Counted from the first letter of the stretch, positions 41,578-51,320 are shown. The stretch: 58,291 nucleotides of DNA from Bacteroidales bacterium (GCA_014800245.1 JAAVGM010000001.1:4161-62451); one strand, 5' to 3'. The notes: generated from the sequence alone by a model not told the origin. A program made the numbers and translations.

Positions 41578-43512
41578 CTATTTTTTCTTAGTGGGGTTTA
41601 CGCTTTTTAAAACCTTTTCATTCACCTTTACAGGATATTTGCTGAGGAGTTCTTTCTCCCATTCTTCCTGAAGGAGCGTCTGATAATCGCTCGTCACGGC
41701 GCCGCGTACATCCTGAAGCTCTTCGGGCATACTGATCACTCTGGGATCAAGCATGAAATATACAGTGTAACGGGGAGAAGAGGGTGTGGCTTCCGGACCG
41801 CCGAACACAAGGTTATCGATCATTGCGTTCGAACCCTTCGGCTCAAGAACCTTCATGATGGATACCTCCTTCGGGAATTCCTTACGAATTGTATTCACTA
41901 AGGAATCACGACCGATCTCGGCGGCGCATCGCTTCACAAGCTCTGCCACAGAGTCTGTGGAGGCCTGTACGAGATATCCTTTGGCGCGAGGCATGGTCCA
42001 GCTATATTTATCGCGATGTGATTCGAAATAATTCTTCAAACCTTCCTCATCCTTGGCTGCCTTATCCCATACCTTCTTGACGCTTACCTCATAGAGGAGC
42101 GAACCATCCACGTATTCTTTATAGAGATTTGCATATTCGGGCTTGGAAAGAAGCAGATTTTCCTCTTCATTCTCTACAAGGATTGTGTTGTAATAAGAGT
42201 CGATTAGCTGCGCCAATGCCTGCGCGGATGATGCAGGATCAGGATTCTGACGTTTACCGAGATAGCTTATGAATCCGCTTACAGGATATTTCTTCTTTCC
42301 GATTGTTGCGAAGTCGGCAGCGTTCCCATTCCATTTAGCATAGAAAGCATCATTCAGACCGGTCTGTGAAGCATCTTTCTTGAGGGCTTCAACAGTGGCT
42401 GCGTTTAGTTTTCCTTTGTTTTTCTTGGCAAGAGTCTCGCTCTGATGATTGCGAATCATTCTCGAACGGGGATCCTGGTCGGAGGCAATTATGTTGAGAA
42501 ACTTAGGCTTAAGTTCCTTGGCCGAAGGTGCGCCCTTATGGTCGAGTTTATAGATAATATGATATCCATATGAAGTCTTGAAAGGCTCGCTAATCTCGCC
42601 ATCCTTTAGAGCGAATGCTGTAGAATCAAACTCTGCCACCATTCTTCCGCGTCCGAACCAAGGAAGCTTTCCTCCCTCTCTGCCGGAACCCTTGTCGTCG
42701 GAAAAGCGACGTGCAAGATCTTCAAATTGCGAGGGATCCTTCTTCACAATATTGTAGAGGCTGTCGATTGTGGCTTTTGCAGCAACTTCCTGATCGGCAT
42801 TCTTTCCTTGTGTGAGAATGAGGATATGCTCTGCAAGCACCTCGCCGCTGGCGGGACGATGTTTTCCTCCTTTAAGGATGTGATAGCCCATCGGACTTTC
42901 CACCACCTCCGAGATCTCACCATCAGCAAGAGTATAGGCTGCGGTCTCGAATTCATATGGGTATTGGAGGGCTGTGATATATCCCATCAGACCGCCACGC
43001 GAGTTGCTTCCGCGGTCGCCGGAGTATTGTTTTGCCAATTCTTCAAAATCGCCTCCATTCTTCAACACAGACAGAAGGCTGTCGGCACGCTGACGCAAAG
43101 CAGGATTCTGGGAAGCATCACGGCTCTTGAAAATCATTATGTGACGAGCCTCAACCTCCTCCTGTGCTCTCTTGGCTGCCTCATCAAGAAGTTGATACAT
43201 ATATGTGGAGTCGGCAAGATAGGGAGCTGCCAAATCATGACGATATTGCTCCATCTCTTTCTTGAAATTCTGCATTGTGTCAAGACCCTCCGCACGCGCA
43301 TCCTCAACTTTCAATTTATAAAGCTTGAACAGCTCTGCGTAATCATCTATGGGCTGAGCGCTCATCTGCTGCTGGCTGTTCTTATGATAAAGATATTCAA
43401 ATTCAGATTTGGGAACATCCTTACCGTTTACTGTCATGACGACAGCATCTTTCGCGGCGAGAGCCAAGGCAAATGCCGAGATTCCCACTCCGACAAGCAT
43501 CTTAGTTTTCAT
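41578..43512 (-). CDS. Periplasmic peptidyl-prolyl isomerase with two parvulin domains (PpiD/SurA-like)
   Basis: A 644-residue exported protein starting MKTKMLVGVGISAFALALAA (ATG 43510-43512; eight further codons upstream are possible). An N-terminal SurA-like domain (VMTVNGKDVPKSEFEYLYHK) is followed by two rotamase domains: one at about 115-225 (EARHIMIFKS, YSGDRGSNSRGGLMGYI, SPMGYHILKG) and one at about 228-340 (AEHILILTQG, FSDDKGSGREGGKLPWFGRG, TSYGYHIIYKLDHK). The C-terminal part is helical. It likely assists folding of outer-membrane proteins. It is read after recQ, from which a hairpin separates it. Confidence 0.9.
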   Translation of the reverse strand: MKTKMLVGVGISAFALALAAKDAVVMTVNGKDVPKSEFEYLYHKNSQQQMSAQPIDDYAELFKLYKLKVEDARAEGLDTMQNFKKEMEQYRHDLAAPYLADSTYMYQLLDEAAKRAQEEVEARHIMIFKSRDASQNPALRQRADSLLSVLKNGGDFEELAKQYSGDRGSNSRGGLMGYITALQYPYEFETAAYTLADGEISEVVESPMGYHILKGGKHRPASGEVLAEHILILTQGKNADQEVAAKATIDSLYNIVKKDPSQFEDLARRFSDDKGSGREGGKLPWFGRGRMVAEFDSTAFALKDGEISEPFKTSYGYHIIYKLDHKGAPSAKELKPKFLNIIASDQDPRSRMIRNHQSETLAKKNKGKLNAATVEALKKDASQTGLNDAFYAKWNGNAADFATIGKKKYPVSGFISYLGKRQNPDPASSAQALAQLIDSYYNTILVENEEENLLLSKPEYANLYKEYVDGSLLYEVSVKKVWDKAAKDEEGLKNYFESHRDKYSWTMPRAKGYLVQASTDSVAELVKRCAAEIGRDSLVNTIRKEFPKEVSIMKVLEPKGSNAMIDNLVFGGPEATPSSPRYTVYFMLDPRVISMPEELQDVRGAVTSDYQTLLQEEWEKELLSKYPVKVNEKVLKSVNPTKKK

Positions 43513-43553
43513 ATTATTTATATACGGACTTTTCATTTTCTTTCATATAAACG

Positions 43554-43593
43554 GCGGGATTCCCCGAAAATTGTTAATTCTTGAGAATCCCGC
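43554..43593 (-). terminator. Hairpin between recQ and the PpiD-like gene
   Basis: GCGGGATTC (43554-43562) pairs with GAATCCCGC (43585-43593), 9 bp, loop of 22. The downstream T-rich tract is weak (CGTTTATATG on the minus strand), so termination may be partial. Confidence 0.5.
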
Positions 43594-43628
43594 ATTATTT
43601 ATTTAATTGAAGTATCGCCGACACATGA

Positions 43629-45809
43629 TCAATTGCCCATTTCCGACAGGAATTTCACTCTCACAAGACGGATCTTATCTTCGTCGGCTTCGTCGCCTAA
43701 TTCCTGAATCGCTTCTTCGATATTGTCTTCCTCTTGCTCGCGGAAGAAATCTTCGATATCATTCACAAGATCTTCATCCATCTCTTCATAGATATAATAA
43801 TCTATATCTATCTTTGTGCCGGATTCCACGATTGATTCGAGTTCGTCAATCAATTCCGGGAATTCAAGCCCTTTCCCTTCAGCAAGCTCTTCAAGATCGA
43901 TCTTTCGGTCGATAGCCTGGATGATTGCCACTTTAAGATTATTCTTCTTAGGCACTGCCCGCACTCTTATATCTTCCGGACGGATTATCTCGTTTTCCTC
44001 CACATGACGCTTTATCAACTCAAGGAAATCCTTTCCATATCTTTGTGCTTTCCCTAATCCTACACCGGGAATGGATAGCAACTCCTCTTCGGTGACGGGA
44101 TAGGTTGTGGCCATGGCTTCGAGCGATGGATCCTGGAATATCACATAAGGCGGAAGGTCAAGTTTGCGTGCCTTCTGTTTCCGAAGATCCCTGAGCATGG
44201 CATAAAGTTCGGGATCCGCCACACAAGACACGCCTGTGCGCACCTGCGGTTCGGAATCTATTTCTGTATAGTCGCGGTCTTCAACAATCTTGAATTCCGT
44301 GGGCTCCTCAATGAATTTTCGCCCCGCCTCCGTGAGCTTCAATACGCCATAACTTTCCAGATCTCTTTCCAGATAACCTCCGATCACAGCCTGGCGCAAG
44401 AGCGACATACATAGTTTCTCTTCATATTCTTTCAGACATCCGAATAGTTCGAGCTGCTCGTCGCCATTCGTTTTCACTTCATCCGTACATCTCCCGATAA
44501 GAAGATTGCCTATATATTCCTGCTTATATTTTTCGCCGGCAGAAAGTATTAGTTCGAGAGCCATTGCAAGCTCCTCGGATGCCTCTATCTCTTTGCGAGG
44601 ATAAGTGCAGTTGTCGCAGCAACCGCAATTTTCCTCCTTATATTCTTCGCCGAAATAATGAAGAAGTATTTTACGCCGGCACACTGAAGATTCAGCATAT
44701 CCGGCTGTCTCCATAAGAAGCTGTCGGCTGATCTCCTGCTCGCTGCTTGTCTTGCTCTGCATGAGCTTATCGAGTTTCTGCAGATCTTTGGAGGAATAAA
44801 ATGTGATACACCTCCCCCCTTCTCCATCTCTTCCGGCTCTTCCTGTCTCCTGATAATATCCCTCCAGGCTCTTGGGAATGTCATAATGTATCACAAAACG
44901 CACATCCGGCTTGTCAATGCCCATTCCGAAAGCTATGGTGGCCACAATTATATCCACCTTTTCCTGCAAGAAGGCATCCTGATTTTCCGAACGTTTCGCG
45001 GGCTCCATCCCTGCATGGTATGGGAGGCAGGATATTCCGTTTATGCGCAAGGTTTCGGCCAGTTCCTCCACCTTCTTGCGGCTAAGACAATATATGATTC
45101 CCGATTGCTGAGGATTCGTCTTGATATAACGTATGATATCGCGATCCACATCCTTGGTCTTGGGGCGCACTTCGTAATAAAGGTTCGGACGATTGAAACT
45201 CGATTTGAACACCTTCGCATTTAAAATCCCTAAATTCTTCTGGATGTCGTGCTGCACCTTAGGAGTGGCCGTAGCCGTGAGGGCAATCACGGGATAATTC
45301 CCAATCATGGATATCATGGGGCGTATCTTGCGATACTCCGGACGGAAATCGTGTCCCCATTCGGAGATGCAATGAGCCTCATCGATTGCAAAGAATGAAA
45401 TATTTATGGATTTGAAGAATTTCACATTCTCCTCCTTCGAAAGAGATTCGGGCGCGACATAAAGCAACTTCGTGATCCCGGCTCTAACATCTTTCTTCAC
45501 TGCCGTCACCTCCTTCCGGGTGAGCGATGAATTAAGAAAATGCGCTATTCCGTCGTTAGCCCCGTAATGACGGATGGCATCCACTTGATTCTTCATTAGT
45601 GCAATCAAGGGGGAAATCACGATAGCTGTCCCTTCCGACATAAGCGCAGGGAGCTGGTAGCATAACGATTTGCCTCCGCCTGTAGGCATGAGCACAAACA
45701 CGTCTTCACCTTTTAGCAAAGACTCGATTATCGCTTTCTGGTCGCCCTTGAATTTATCAAAACCAAAATGTTGCTTCAGAGCTTCATGGATATCTTGTGC
45801 GGTGTTCAT
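43629..45809 (-). CDS. recQ: ATP-dependent DNA helicase RecQ
   Basis: A 726-residue 3'-5' helicase. Walker A is TGGGKSLCYQLP (about 43-54), DEAH follows in AIDEAHCISEWGHDFRPEY, then TATATP, the second RecA domain motif ETGRAGRDGEGG, the zinc-binding RQC cysteines (SVCRRKILLHYFGE, CGCCDNC), a winged helix, and an HRDC domain near residues 525-605 (RKLDLPPYVIFQDPSLEAMA). The C-terminal extension is very acidic. Acts in recombination and stalled-fork repair. Its own promoter lies upstream. Confidence 0.96.
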   Translation of the reverse strand: MNTAQDIHEALKQHFGFDKFKGDQKAIIESLLKGEDVFVLMPTGGGKSLCYQLPALMSEGTAIVISPLIALMKNQVDAIRHYGANDGIAHFLNSSLTRKEVTAVKKDVRAGITKLLYVAPESLSKEENVKFFKSINISFFAIDEAHCISEWGHDFRPEYRKIRPMISMIGNYPVIALTATATPKVQHDIQKNLGILNAKVFKSSFNRPNLYYEVRPKTKDVDRDIIRYIKTNPQQSGIIYCLSRKKVEELAETLRINGISCLPYHAGMEPAKRSENQDAFLQEKVDIIVATIAFGMGIDKPDVRFVIHYDIPKSLEGYYQETGRAGRDGEGGRCITFYSSKDLQKLDKLMQSKTSSEQEISRQLLMETAGYAESSVCRRKILLHYFGEEYKEENCGCCDNCTYPRKEIEASEELAMALELILSAGEKYKQEYIGNLLIGRCTDEVKTNGDEQLELFGCLKEYEEKLCMSLLRQAVIGGYLERDLESYGVLKLTEAGRKFIEEPTEFKIVEDRDYTEIDSEPQVRTGVSCVADPELYAMLRDLRKQKARKLDLPPYVIFQDPSLEAMATTYPVTEEELLSIPGVGLGKAQRYGKDFLELIKRHVEENEIIRPEDIRVRAVPKKNNLKVAIIQAIDRKIDLEELAEGKGLEFPELIDELESIVESGTKIDIDYYIYEEMDEDLVNDIEDFFREQEEDNIEEAIQELGDEADEDKIRLVRVKFLSEMGN

Positions 45810-45893
45810 AACGGTTAAGATTAGCTGATGAAGGCAGCTGATAGTTTTCTTGCAGCCGCCCGAAAGCGACCGACATATTTTATCAGCTATTTA

Positions 45894-45925
45894 CAAAGTT
45901 ACATTTTTTTATTCAATTTATCAAC
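45894..45925 (-). promoter_or_regulatory. Promoter of recQ
   Basis: Minus strand GTTG (45922-45925), 20 nt, TAACTTTG (45894-45901), the same pair and spacing as in front of the higBA-type operon. Leader of about 78 nt. Confidence 0.65.
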
Positions 45926-46012
45926 AGGCTTTTATTAATTTATTTAGCTTTTTCAAAGAAATTTGTTTGAAAATAGAAAAAAAATCAAAGGATTTTCTAT
46001 ATAAACCAAAAT

Positions 46013-46041
46013 AAAAAATGGGTTCGGACTGCTCCGAACCC
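46013..46041 (-). terminator. Terminator of clpX
   Basis: GGGTTCGGA (46020-46028) pairs with TCCGAACCC (46033-46041), loop CTGC; on the minus strand it is followed by CATTTTTTATTTT. The rest of 45926-46012 is AT-rich without a gene. Confidence 0.9.
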
Positions 46042-46090
46042 TCTTCTTTTTTTCAATCATAATTTATAAAATCATGAATGTGAATATCTA

Positions 46091-47341
46091 TTATTCTTCG
46101 ATTTGTGTTTTTTCGAAATGTGCTTTTTCAAGCTGTTTTCTCACATAGTCGGCATCCACCACAAATTTCTTCTCAGGATTTGAAGGCATCTCATACATAG
46201 CATCAACCATGATAGTCTCCACTATTGATCTCAAACCTCGCGCACCGAGTTTATATTCGATGGCCTTATCGGCAATTAGATTGAGTGCGGATTCGTCGAA
46301 TTCGAGTTTCACGCCGTCGAGTGCAAATAGTTTTTTATACTGACGGGTGATGGCATTCTTGGGTTCTGTAAGAATCCTCAGCAACGCCTCTTTGTCGAGC
46401 GGTTCAAGACTTGTGAGCACCGGCAATCGCCCGATAATTTCGGGAATCAGGCCAAAGCTTTTCAAATCCTGGGGCATCACATATTTCATGAGATTCTCGC
46501 GCTGCTTCTTCATCTCCTTGCCGTCGTGGCCGAAACCTACAACATGGGTGTTGAGACGCGATGCTATCTTGCGCTCAATGCCGTCGAAGGCACCTCCGCA
46601 TATGAAGAGGATATTCTTCGTATCCACCGGAATAAGTTTCTGCTCCGGATGCTTGCGGCCTCCGTTTGGCGGCACAAGCACGGTGCTACCTTCGAGAAGC
46701 TTCAACAACCCCTGCTGCACTCCTTCGCCGCTCACATCACGAGTGATGGAAGGATTGTCGCTCTTGCGGGCAATCTTATCGATCTCGTCAATGAAGACTA
46801 TACCTTTCTGTGCTTTCTCCACATCATAATCGCAAGCCTGAAGCAGGCGTGTGAGCAATGATTCGATATCCTCGCCCACATATCCGGCTTCGGTGAGCAC
46901 GGTGGCGTCAACGATTGTGAAAGGAACATCGAGAAGACGTGCGATAGTCTTGGCTAAAAGGGTCTTTCCTGTTCCGGTAGGTCCGACAAGAATGATGTTC
47001 GACTTTTCAAGATCCACATCGTCGCTCTCATCTTTCTGATCGTTGATGCGCTTATAATGGTTATAGACAGCTACGGAAAGATATTTCTTAGCCTCTTCCT
47101 GTCCGATGATATATTGATTCAAAAACTCATGAATCTCCTTGGGCTTGGGGATGCTGGGAGCCTTCTCTTTCCCCTTTTTATTTGCGGCCTTTCGCACTTT
47201 AAGCTGGGTGTCGCGTGCCTCATCGATAAAGCCGATGCAGTCGGTGCAGAGATTCAACCCTTCAAACACCTTCACAACCGGTGTCTGGGCGCAATCCACA
47301 TTGCCGCACATCGAGCATACCAAAGTCTGCTTCCCTGCCAT
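46091..47341 (-). CDS. clpX: ATP-dependent Clp protease ATP-binding subunit ClpX
   Basis: A 416-residue AAA+ unfoldase that feeds ssrA-tagged and other substrates to ClpP. The N-terminal zinc-binding domain has CSMCGNVDC and LCTDCIG. Walker A is VGPTGTGKT, Walker [10 protein letters not shown], and the ClpP-contacting loop and pore loop (AGYVGED) are present. The start codon overlaps the clpP stop by one base (TAATG), as expected for coupled translation. Confidence 0.98.
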   Translation of the reverse strand: MAGKQTLVCSMCGNVDCAQTPVVKVFEGLNLCTDCIGFIDEARDTQLKVRKAANKKGKEKAPSIPKPKEIHEFLNQYIIGQEEAKKYLSVAVYNHYKRINDQKDESDDVDLEKSNIILVGPTGTGKTLLAKTIARLLDVPFTIVDATVLTEAGYVGEDIESLLTRLLQACDYDVEKAQKGIVFIDEIDKIARKSDNPSITRDVSGEGVQQGLLKLLEGSTVLVPPNGGRKHPEQKLIPVDTKNILFICGGAFDGIERKIASRLNTHVVGFGHDGKEMKKQRENLMKYVMPQDLKSFGLIPEIIGRLPVLTSLEPLDKEALLRILTEPKNAITRQYKKLFALDGVKLEFDESALNLIADKAIEYKLGARGLRSIVETIMVDAMYEMPSNPEKKFVVDADYVRKQLEKAHFEKTQIEE

Positions 47342-48057
47342 TACTTATTCTTATTTCTATTCTCCAAAATATTATCGATCATTCCATATTCCTTAGCCTC
47401 TGCTGCAATCATCCAGTAGTCGCGGTCGGAGTCTGCCTCTACCTTCTCGAAGGGCTGACCGGAATGTGAGGATATAATCTTATAAAGCTCCTCTTTCAAG
47501 CGGAGGATCTCTCGCGCTGTGATCTCGATATCAGATGCCTGACCCTGGATTCCGCCCATAGGCTGATGAATCATGACGCGGGAATGAGGCAATGCGTAAC
47601 GCTTCCCTTTCTCTCCGGCCACGAGAAGCACTGCCGCCATGGATGCCGCCATGCCGGTGCAGATAGTGGAGACATCGCTGCTGATATATTGCATTGTGTC
47701 ATAGATTCCGAGACCGGCATATACCGATCCGCCGGGAGAGTTGATATAAAGCGATATATCCTTCTCAGGATCCACAGAATCAAGATAAAGCATCTGAGCC
47801 TCGATGATGTTTGAGCTCTGATCAGTGACCTGAGTGCCGAGGAAGATGATGCGATCCATCATCAAGCGAGAGAAAACATCCATCTGGGTCACATTGAGCT
47901 GACGCTCTTCAAGGATATAGGGATTCATATAGTCGGCTGTAGGAGCTGTCACCATGCCGCCGGCTTTCTTATCGATGTATCTGGCATATGAATCAAGCGT
48001 GTTGGAACTCATGCCGAGATGATTCACCGCAAAATTTCTAAAATCGTCTTTCTGCAT
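47341..48057 (-). CDS. clpP: ATP-dependent Clp protease proteolytic subunit ClpP
   Basis: A 238-residue serine peptidase starting at [13 protein letters not shown] (ATG 48055-48057). The frame extends to 48132, but that extension includes a hairpin-forming intergenic segment and has no family support. The catalytic serine is in [12 protein letters not shown], the histidine in HSRVMIHQP, and the Asp in the C-terminal DRDYWM region. The N-terminus is about 30 residues longer than E. coli ClpP, usual for Bacteroidetes. Forms the tetradecameric chamber with ClpX. Confidence 0.97.
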   Translation of the reverse strand: MQKDDFRNFAVNHLGMSSNTLDSYARYIDKKAGGMVTAPTADYMNPYILEERQLNVTQMDVFSRLMMDRIIFLGTQVTDQSSNIIEAQMLYLDSVDPEKDISLYINSPGGSVYAGLGIYDTMQYISSDVSTICTGMAASMAAVLLVAGEKGKRYALPHSRVMIHQPMGGIQGQASDIEITAREILRLKEELYKIISSHSGQPFEKVEADSDRDYWMIAAEAKEYGMIDNILENRNKNK

Positions 48058-48083
48058 ATTTATATTGTCTTTTTTATACGTGC

Positions 48084-48121
48084 AAGTGAGCCTGCCGCCC
48101 ATCAGGATCAGAGGCCCACTT
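48084..48121 (-). promoter_or_regulatory. Hairpin between tig and clpP
   Basis: AAGTGAGCCT (48084-48093) pairs with AGGCCCACTT (48112-48121); on the minus-strand RNA all ten positions pair, one by G-U, with an 18-nt loop. No T-run follows, so a processing or regulatory role in the 156-bp leader of clpP is more likely than termination. Confidence 0.5.
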
Positions 48122-48213
48122 ACATATAACAATTTTCATGCCAAAATTTATTTTTATGGCATATTATTTTATCTTATACGATTCAGATATCGGTATCCGC
48201 TCGTTATCGGATA

Positions 48214-49578
48214 TTACTCAGCTGAGTCGTCGTTGCGGAAGAGGTCGTTGAATTCCTCTACAGTCACTTCCTTCTCATCGGCTGATACATTTTCACGGAT
48301 AGCTTCGAAGAGTTTGAAGTCGCCGGTCTGGTTGTAGATCTGCTGAGCGCCCTTCTTGTCTTTGAGGATATCGTGTGCATAGCGGTCGAGAGCCTCCTCA
48401 GGAACATTCATCATGCCATACTGAGCAAACTGCTGACGAGCAATCAGGCGAGCTGTGTTGAGGGCATCCTCTTCAGTGACCTTAACATCAAACTGACCTG
48501 CGATAGCCTCCTTGATAAGCTCCCAAGTGAGTTCGGGACGCACATGAACATATTCTTCATCGATGTTCTCTTCTGTGAGAGCCTCGTTCTGTTCTTTGAG
48601 GAATGCTTTAAGCACCTCGTCGGGAAGAACAAGATCACCTACTGCGTCAACGATTGCATTCTTGGCATCGATTGTGAAACGATAGTTTGAATCGTTTGCA
48701 AGTGCGCTTTCGATAAGTTCCTTAACGGCTTTCTTATAGTCTTCCTCAGTCTTGATATCCTCGTTGCCGAAGACAGTCTTGAAGAATTCTTCGTTGTATT
48801 CAGCGGGCTTGAGAACGATGATCTCCTTAACGTCAAACTGGAAGTCACCCTTGTGGTTCTCTGCATCCTCTTTGCTTACGTTAAGCATAGAGCTGAGCTC
48901 GGCGGGATTTGCATCGCAAGTGGCTGCGGGATTGAATGTGAACACATCGCCTACTTTCTTTCCGAGGAAGATATTCTTCTGATCCTCGTTCTTGAAATAT
49001 TCGGGAGCCACGATACCGTTCTCAACTACAATGCCACCCTCTTTTACAGTGCCATCCTCGTTAAGCTCGGTGATTACACCCTTTACGAGCGCTGTGCCAT
49101 CCACTGTATCGCCGGGTTCCTGCTTGCCGTAACGACGACGGAACTGCTTGTCCTGAGTGTCAACCATCTCGTCAGTGACCTGAATCTTGTAGTAAGGAAC
49201 GTGGAGATCCTTATTCACATGTGTATCGATCTCGGGAGCAATACCAACCTTGAATTTCAATTCGAAATCCTTAGCGTCGATATCGAAGTCCGCACCCTGC
49301 TGGGGGATAGGATTACCAAGCACGTGAAGCTTCTCATTCTTGATATATTCATAAAGAGCATTGCCTACCTCTTTATTGATCACGTCATACTTCACCGACT
49401 TGCCATATTTCTTATTGATGATGCCGGCAGGAACCTTGCCTGCACGGAAGCCGGGCTCAGCATGCTTCTTTGCAATCTCTTTGAGTTCTTTTTTTACCTT
49501 GTCTGCGTAGTCGTTTTCTTCGAGCGTGATGGTGATGATGCCGTTCACGTCGTCGATCTTTGCATAATCTACTTTCAT
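48214..49578 (-). CDS. tig: Trigger factor
   Basis: A 454-residue ribosome-associated chaperone. The ribosome-binding signature GFRAGKVP is at about residues 43-50 near the N-terminus. The following PPIase-like region is less conserved than in E. coli, as in other Bacteroidetes, and the C-terminal helical arms are rich in Glu/Lys. The gene order tig-clpP-clpX is the common one. Codon bias suggests high expression. Confidence 0.95.
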   Translation of the reverse strand: MKVDYAKIDDVNGIITITLEENDYADKVKKELKEIAKKHAEPGFRAGKVPAGIINKKYGKSVKYDVINKEVGNALYEYIKNEKLHVLGNPIPQQGADFDIDAKDFELKFKVGIAPEIDTHVNKDLHVPYYKIQVTDEMVDTQDKQFRRRYGKQEPGDTVDGTALVKGVITELNEDGTVKEGGIVVENGIVAPEYFKNEDQKNIFLGKKVGDVFTFNPAATCDANPAELSSMLNVSKEDAENHKGDFQFDVKEIIVLKPAEYNEEFFKTVFGNEDIKTEEDYKKAVKELIESALANDSNYRFTIDAKNAIVDAVGDLVLPDEVLKAFLKEQNEALTEENIDEEYVHVRPELTWELIKEAIAGQFDVKVTEEDALNTARLIARQQFAQYGMMNVPEEALDRYAHDILKDKKGAQQIYNQTGDFKLFEAIRENVSADEKEVTVEEFNDLFRNDDSAE

Positions 49579-49661
49579 TGCTTAGATATCTTGGATATTT
49601 TTATAAATATTTTTTCATATTAATCAGGAGTGGAAGCGAGCCTCCACCCCCATTCAAACTG

Positions 49662-49669
49662 CAAAATTA
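49662..49669 (-). promoter_or_regulatory. Probable -7 box of the tig-clpP-clpX operon
   Basis: Minus-strand TAATTTTG matches TAnnTTTG and lies 84 bp before the tig start. No TTTG at the expected -33 position. Confidence 0.4.
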
Positions 49670-49736
49670 CTAAAAATAGCGGAACTTACGCCACTCGCAG
49701 CAATTTATTTGCTTTTTTTAAGTATTTTTTCTGCAT

Positions 49737-51056
49737 TTATTGATAAAATCTGCGAAATACCTTTATCGCATCTTCATGATCCGACACTCCGGCCGTCTCT
49801 CTTGCGGAGTGCATAGCCCATATGGCATTACCCATATCCACGCCTGACATGTCAAACTGCGAGGAGGAGATATTGCCGAGTGTCGAACCTCCTGCCACAT
49901 CTGAATGATTCACGAAATATTGGCAGCCTACGCCGGCTTCCTGACAGAGGGTACGGAAGATGGCAGCCCCTACTCCATCGGTCATATATTTGCAGTTGGC
50001 ATTGATCTTCACTACAGGCCCACCGCCTATCACGGGATGATTAGTGGGATCGTATTTCTCATTATAATTGGGATGCCATGCATGGGCATCATCGGCGGAG
50101 ATCATGAAAGAATTGGCGATTGCGCGATAGATATCTTCATTATGTACTCCGACTCTCCACCAATCTCCGCGACATATGCGTTCCATCATATCCCGAAGCA
50201 CGGGGGATGCCGCTCCTTGCTTTGTGCCACTGCCGGTTTCCTCATTATCAAATATGGCAAGAACTCTTGTAGCCTCCGATTCCTTATCACACTCACAAAG
50301 CATCGCTTCAAGTCCGGCAAAGGCCATAGAGAGATCGTCGATTCGTGCTGATTGGAAATATTCTCCGTTCACACCCACAACGGAGGCTTTTTCAAAGGGA
50401 TAGAGGTTCAATTCATAATCTATGATCTCTTCGGGGGAGATATCAAAATGCTCTGCCACAATTTTCTTCACAAATCCTCCGTGGCTGATTGCCTCCATTA
50501 TCTCTTCACGAGAAAAATATCCCAATACCGGCTTCATATCTTTCTGTACGGATAGCGGGTTCCCTTCATTCACTCCCCTGTTGAAATGGATTGCAAGATG
50601 AGGGATTGTGCAGACCGCACGACGAAGATCCACAAGGCGTGTTTCGGGATGAAGAGCATCCTTCCCTTTGAGCAACACACGGCCTGAGATGGAGAGCGGA
50701 CGGTCAAACCATGTGTAAAGGATCCCTCCTCCATATTTCTCTACATTGAGCGAGACAACACCTCCATCGCCATATATTTCAGCATTAGGCTTAATCTTGA
50801 AGCAAGGAGAGTCGCTATGAGCAGAGATGATTCTGAAACCGCAATCTTGCACAGGAGATTTTCCTAAAATGAATGCAAAGATTGCACTGTCGTTTTTGGT
50901 CATGAAATATTTCGCTCCGGGGGTGAGCTGCCAGCTTTCCGATTGACGAAGCTCCGTGAACCCGGCCTCTTTTAATTCTTTCTTTATTGTATCAACGGCA
51001 AGGAAATTGCATGTGCCTCTATCCAGCCATTCTAATAATTTCTCAATCTGTCTCAT
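49737..51056 (-). CDS. M18-family aminopeptidase
   Basis: A 439-residue dinuclear-zinc aminopeptidase that removes N-terminal, often acidic, residues from peptides in the cytoplasm. Conserved blocks: IISAHSDSPCFKIKP (metal-binding His), YGGGILYTWFDRPLS, the catalytic-Glu region FDNEETGSGTKQGA, SADDAHAWHPNY and the C-terminal MHSARETAGVSDHEDAIKVF. Length is normal for the family. The leader of about 158 nt, transcribed from the promoter at 51221-51252, contains the whole 10-bp repeat array. Confidence 0.93.
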   Translation of the reverse strand: MRQIEKLLEWLDRGTCNFLAVDTIKKELKEAGFTELRQSESWQLTPGAKYFMTKNDSAIFAFILGKSPVQDCGFRIISAHSDSPCFKIKPNAEIYGDGGVVSLNVEKYGGGILYTWFDRPLSISGRVLLKGKDALHPETRLVDLRRAVCTIPHLAIHFNRGVNEGNPLSVQKDMKPVLGYFSREEIMEAISHGGFVKKIVAEHFDISPEEIIDYELNLYPFEKASVVGVNGEYFQSARIDDLSMAFAGLEAMLCECDKESEATRVLAIFDNEETGSGTKQGAASPVLRDMMERICRGDWWRVGVHNEDIYRAIANSFMISADDAHAWHPNYNEKYDPTNHPVIGGGPVVKINANCKYMTDGVGAAIFRTLCQEAGVGCQYFVNHSDVAGGSTLGNISSSQFDMSGVDMGNAIWAMHSARETAGVSDHEDAIKVFRRFYQ

Positions 51057-51080
51057 TTGATTTTAATTTAAATTAATTCA

Positions 51081-51190
51081 TCCTGACGTATCATGATTTT
51101 TCATGATTTTTCATGATTTATCCTGATTATTCATGTTTTATCCTGATTTATCTTGTTACATCTTGATTTATCATGTCGAATCTTGATTTA
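51081..51190. repeat. 10-bp-period repeat array I (11 units)
   Basis: Eleven consecutive units of exactly 10 bp, consensus TCWTGATTTA on the plus strand (for example TCATGATTTT, TCCTGATTTA, TCTTGATTTA). The core T-CWTGA-TTT recurs without a change in spacing. The array lies within the predicted 5' leader of the M18 aminopeptidase mRNA. Its reverse complement (core ATCAAGA) matches array II at 53285-53364. Confidence 0.95.
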
Positions 51191-51220
51191 CCAATCGAAA
51201 GGATATGGTATTCTATTTTA

Positions 51221-51252
51221 CAAAAGTAGCATTTATGCTTTTCTTATGCAAA
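51221..51252 (-). promoter_or_regulatory. Promoter of the M18 aminopeptidase gene
   Basis: Minus-strand TTTG (51249-51252), 20 nt, TACTTTTG (51221-51228), a full consensus match. The expected start near 51214 puts array I inside the leader. Confidence 0.8.
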
Positions 51253-51287
51253 TTATAAAGGCATTTTCCTCTTTGCAGAAGTATAAA

Positions 51288-51320
51288 TGTTAACAAAAGT
51301 TAATAGTGTAATTTCTACAC
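51288..51320. promoter_or_regulatory. Candidate operator sites between the divergent promoters
   Basis: Two palindromes: TGTTAACA at 51288-51295 and GTGTA-N5-TACAC at 51306-51320, the latter ending 7 bp before the -33 box of the NUDIX-regulator gene. They are candidates for autoregulation by its winged-helix domain. Confidence 0.4.

Noticed and set aside
42727..43584. A 285-codon frame antisense to the PpiD-like gene
   Set aside because: Shadow of a biased coding sequence; no family character and no upstream signals.
48058..48132. Longer N-terminus of ClpP (start at 48132)
   Set aside because: The extension covers a hairpin in the spacer and has no counterpart in the ClpP family; ATG 48055-48057 is preferred.
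48853..49623. A 256-codon frame antisense to tig
   Set aside because: Hydrophobic composition reflects the Glu/Lys-rich sense strand; no supporting evidence.
51081..51190. Repeat array I as a CRISPR
   Set aside because: Units are 10 bp without spacers and no cas genes are near.
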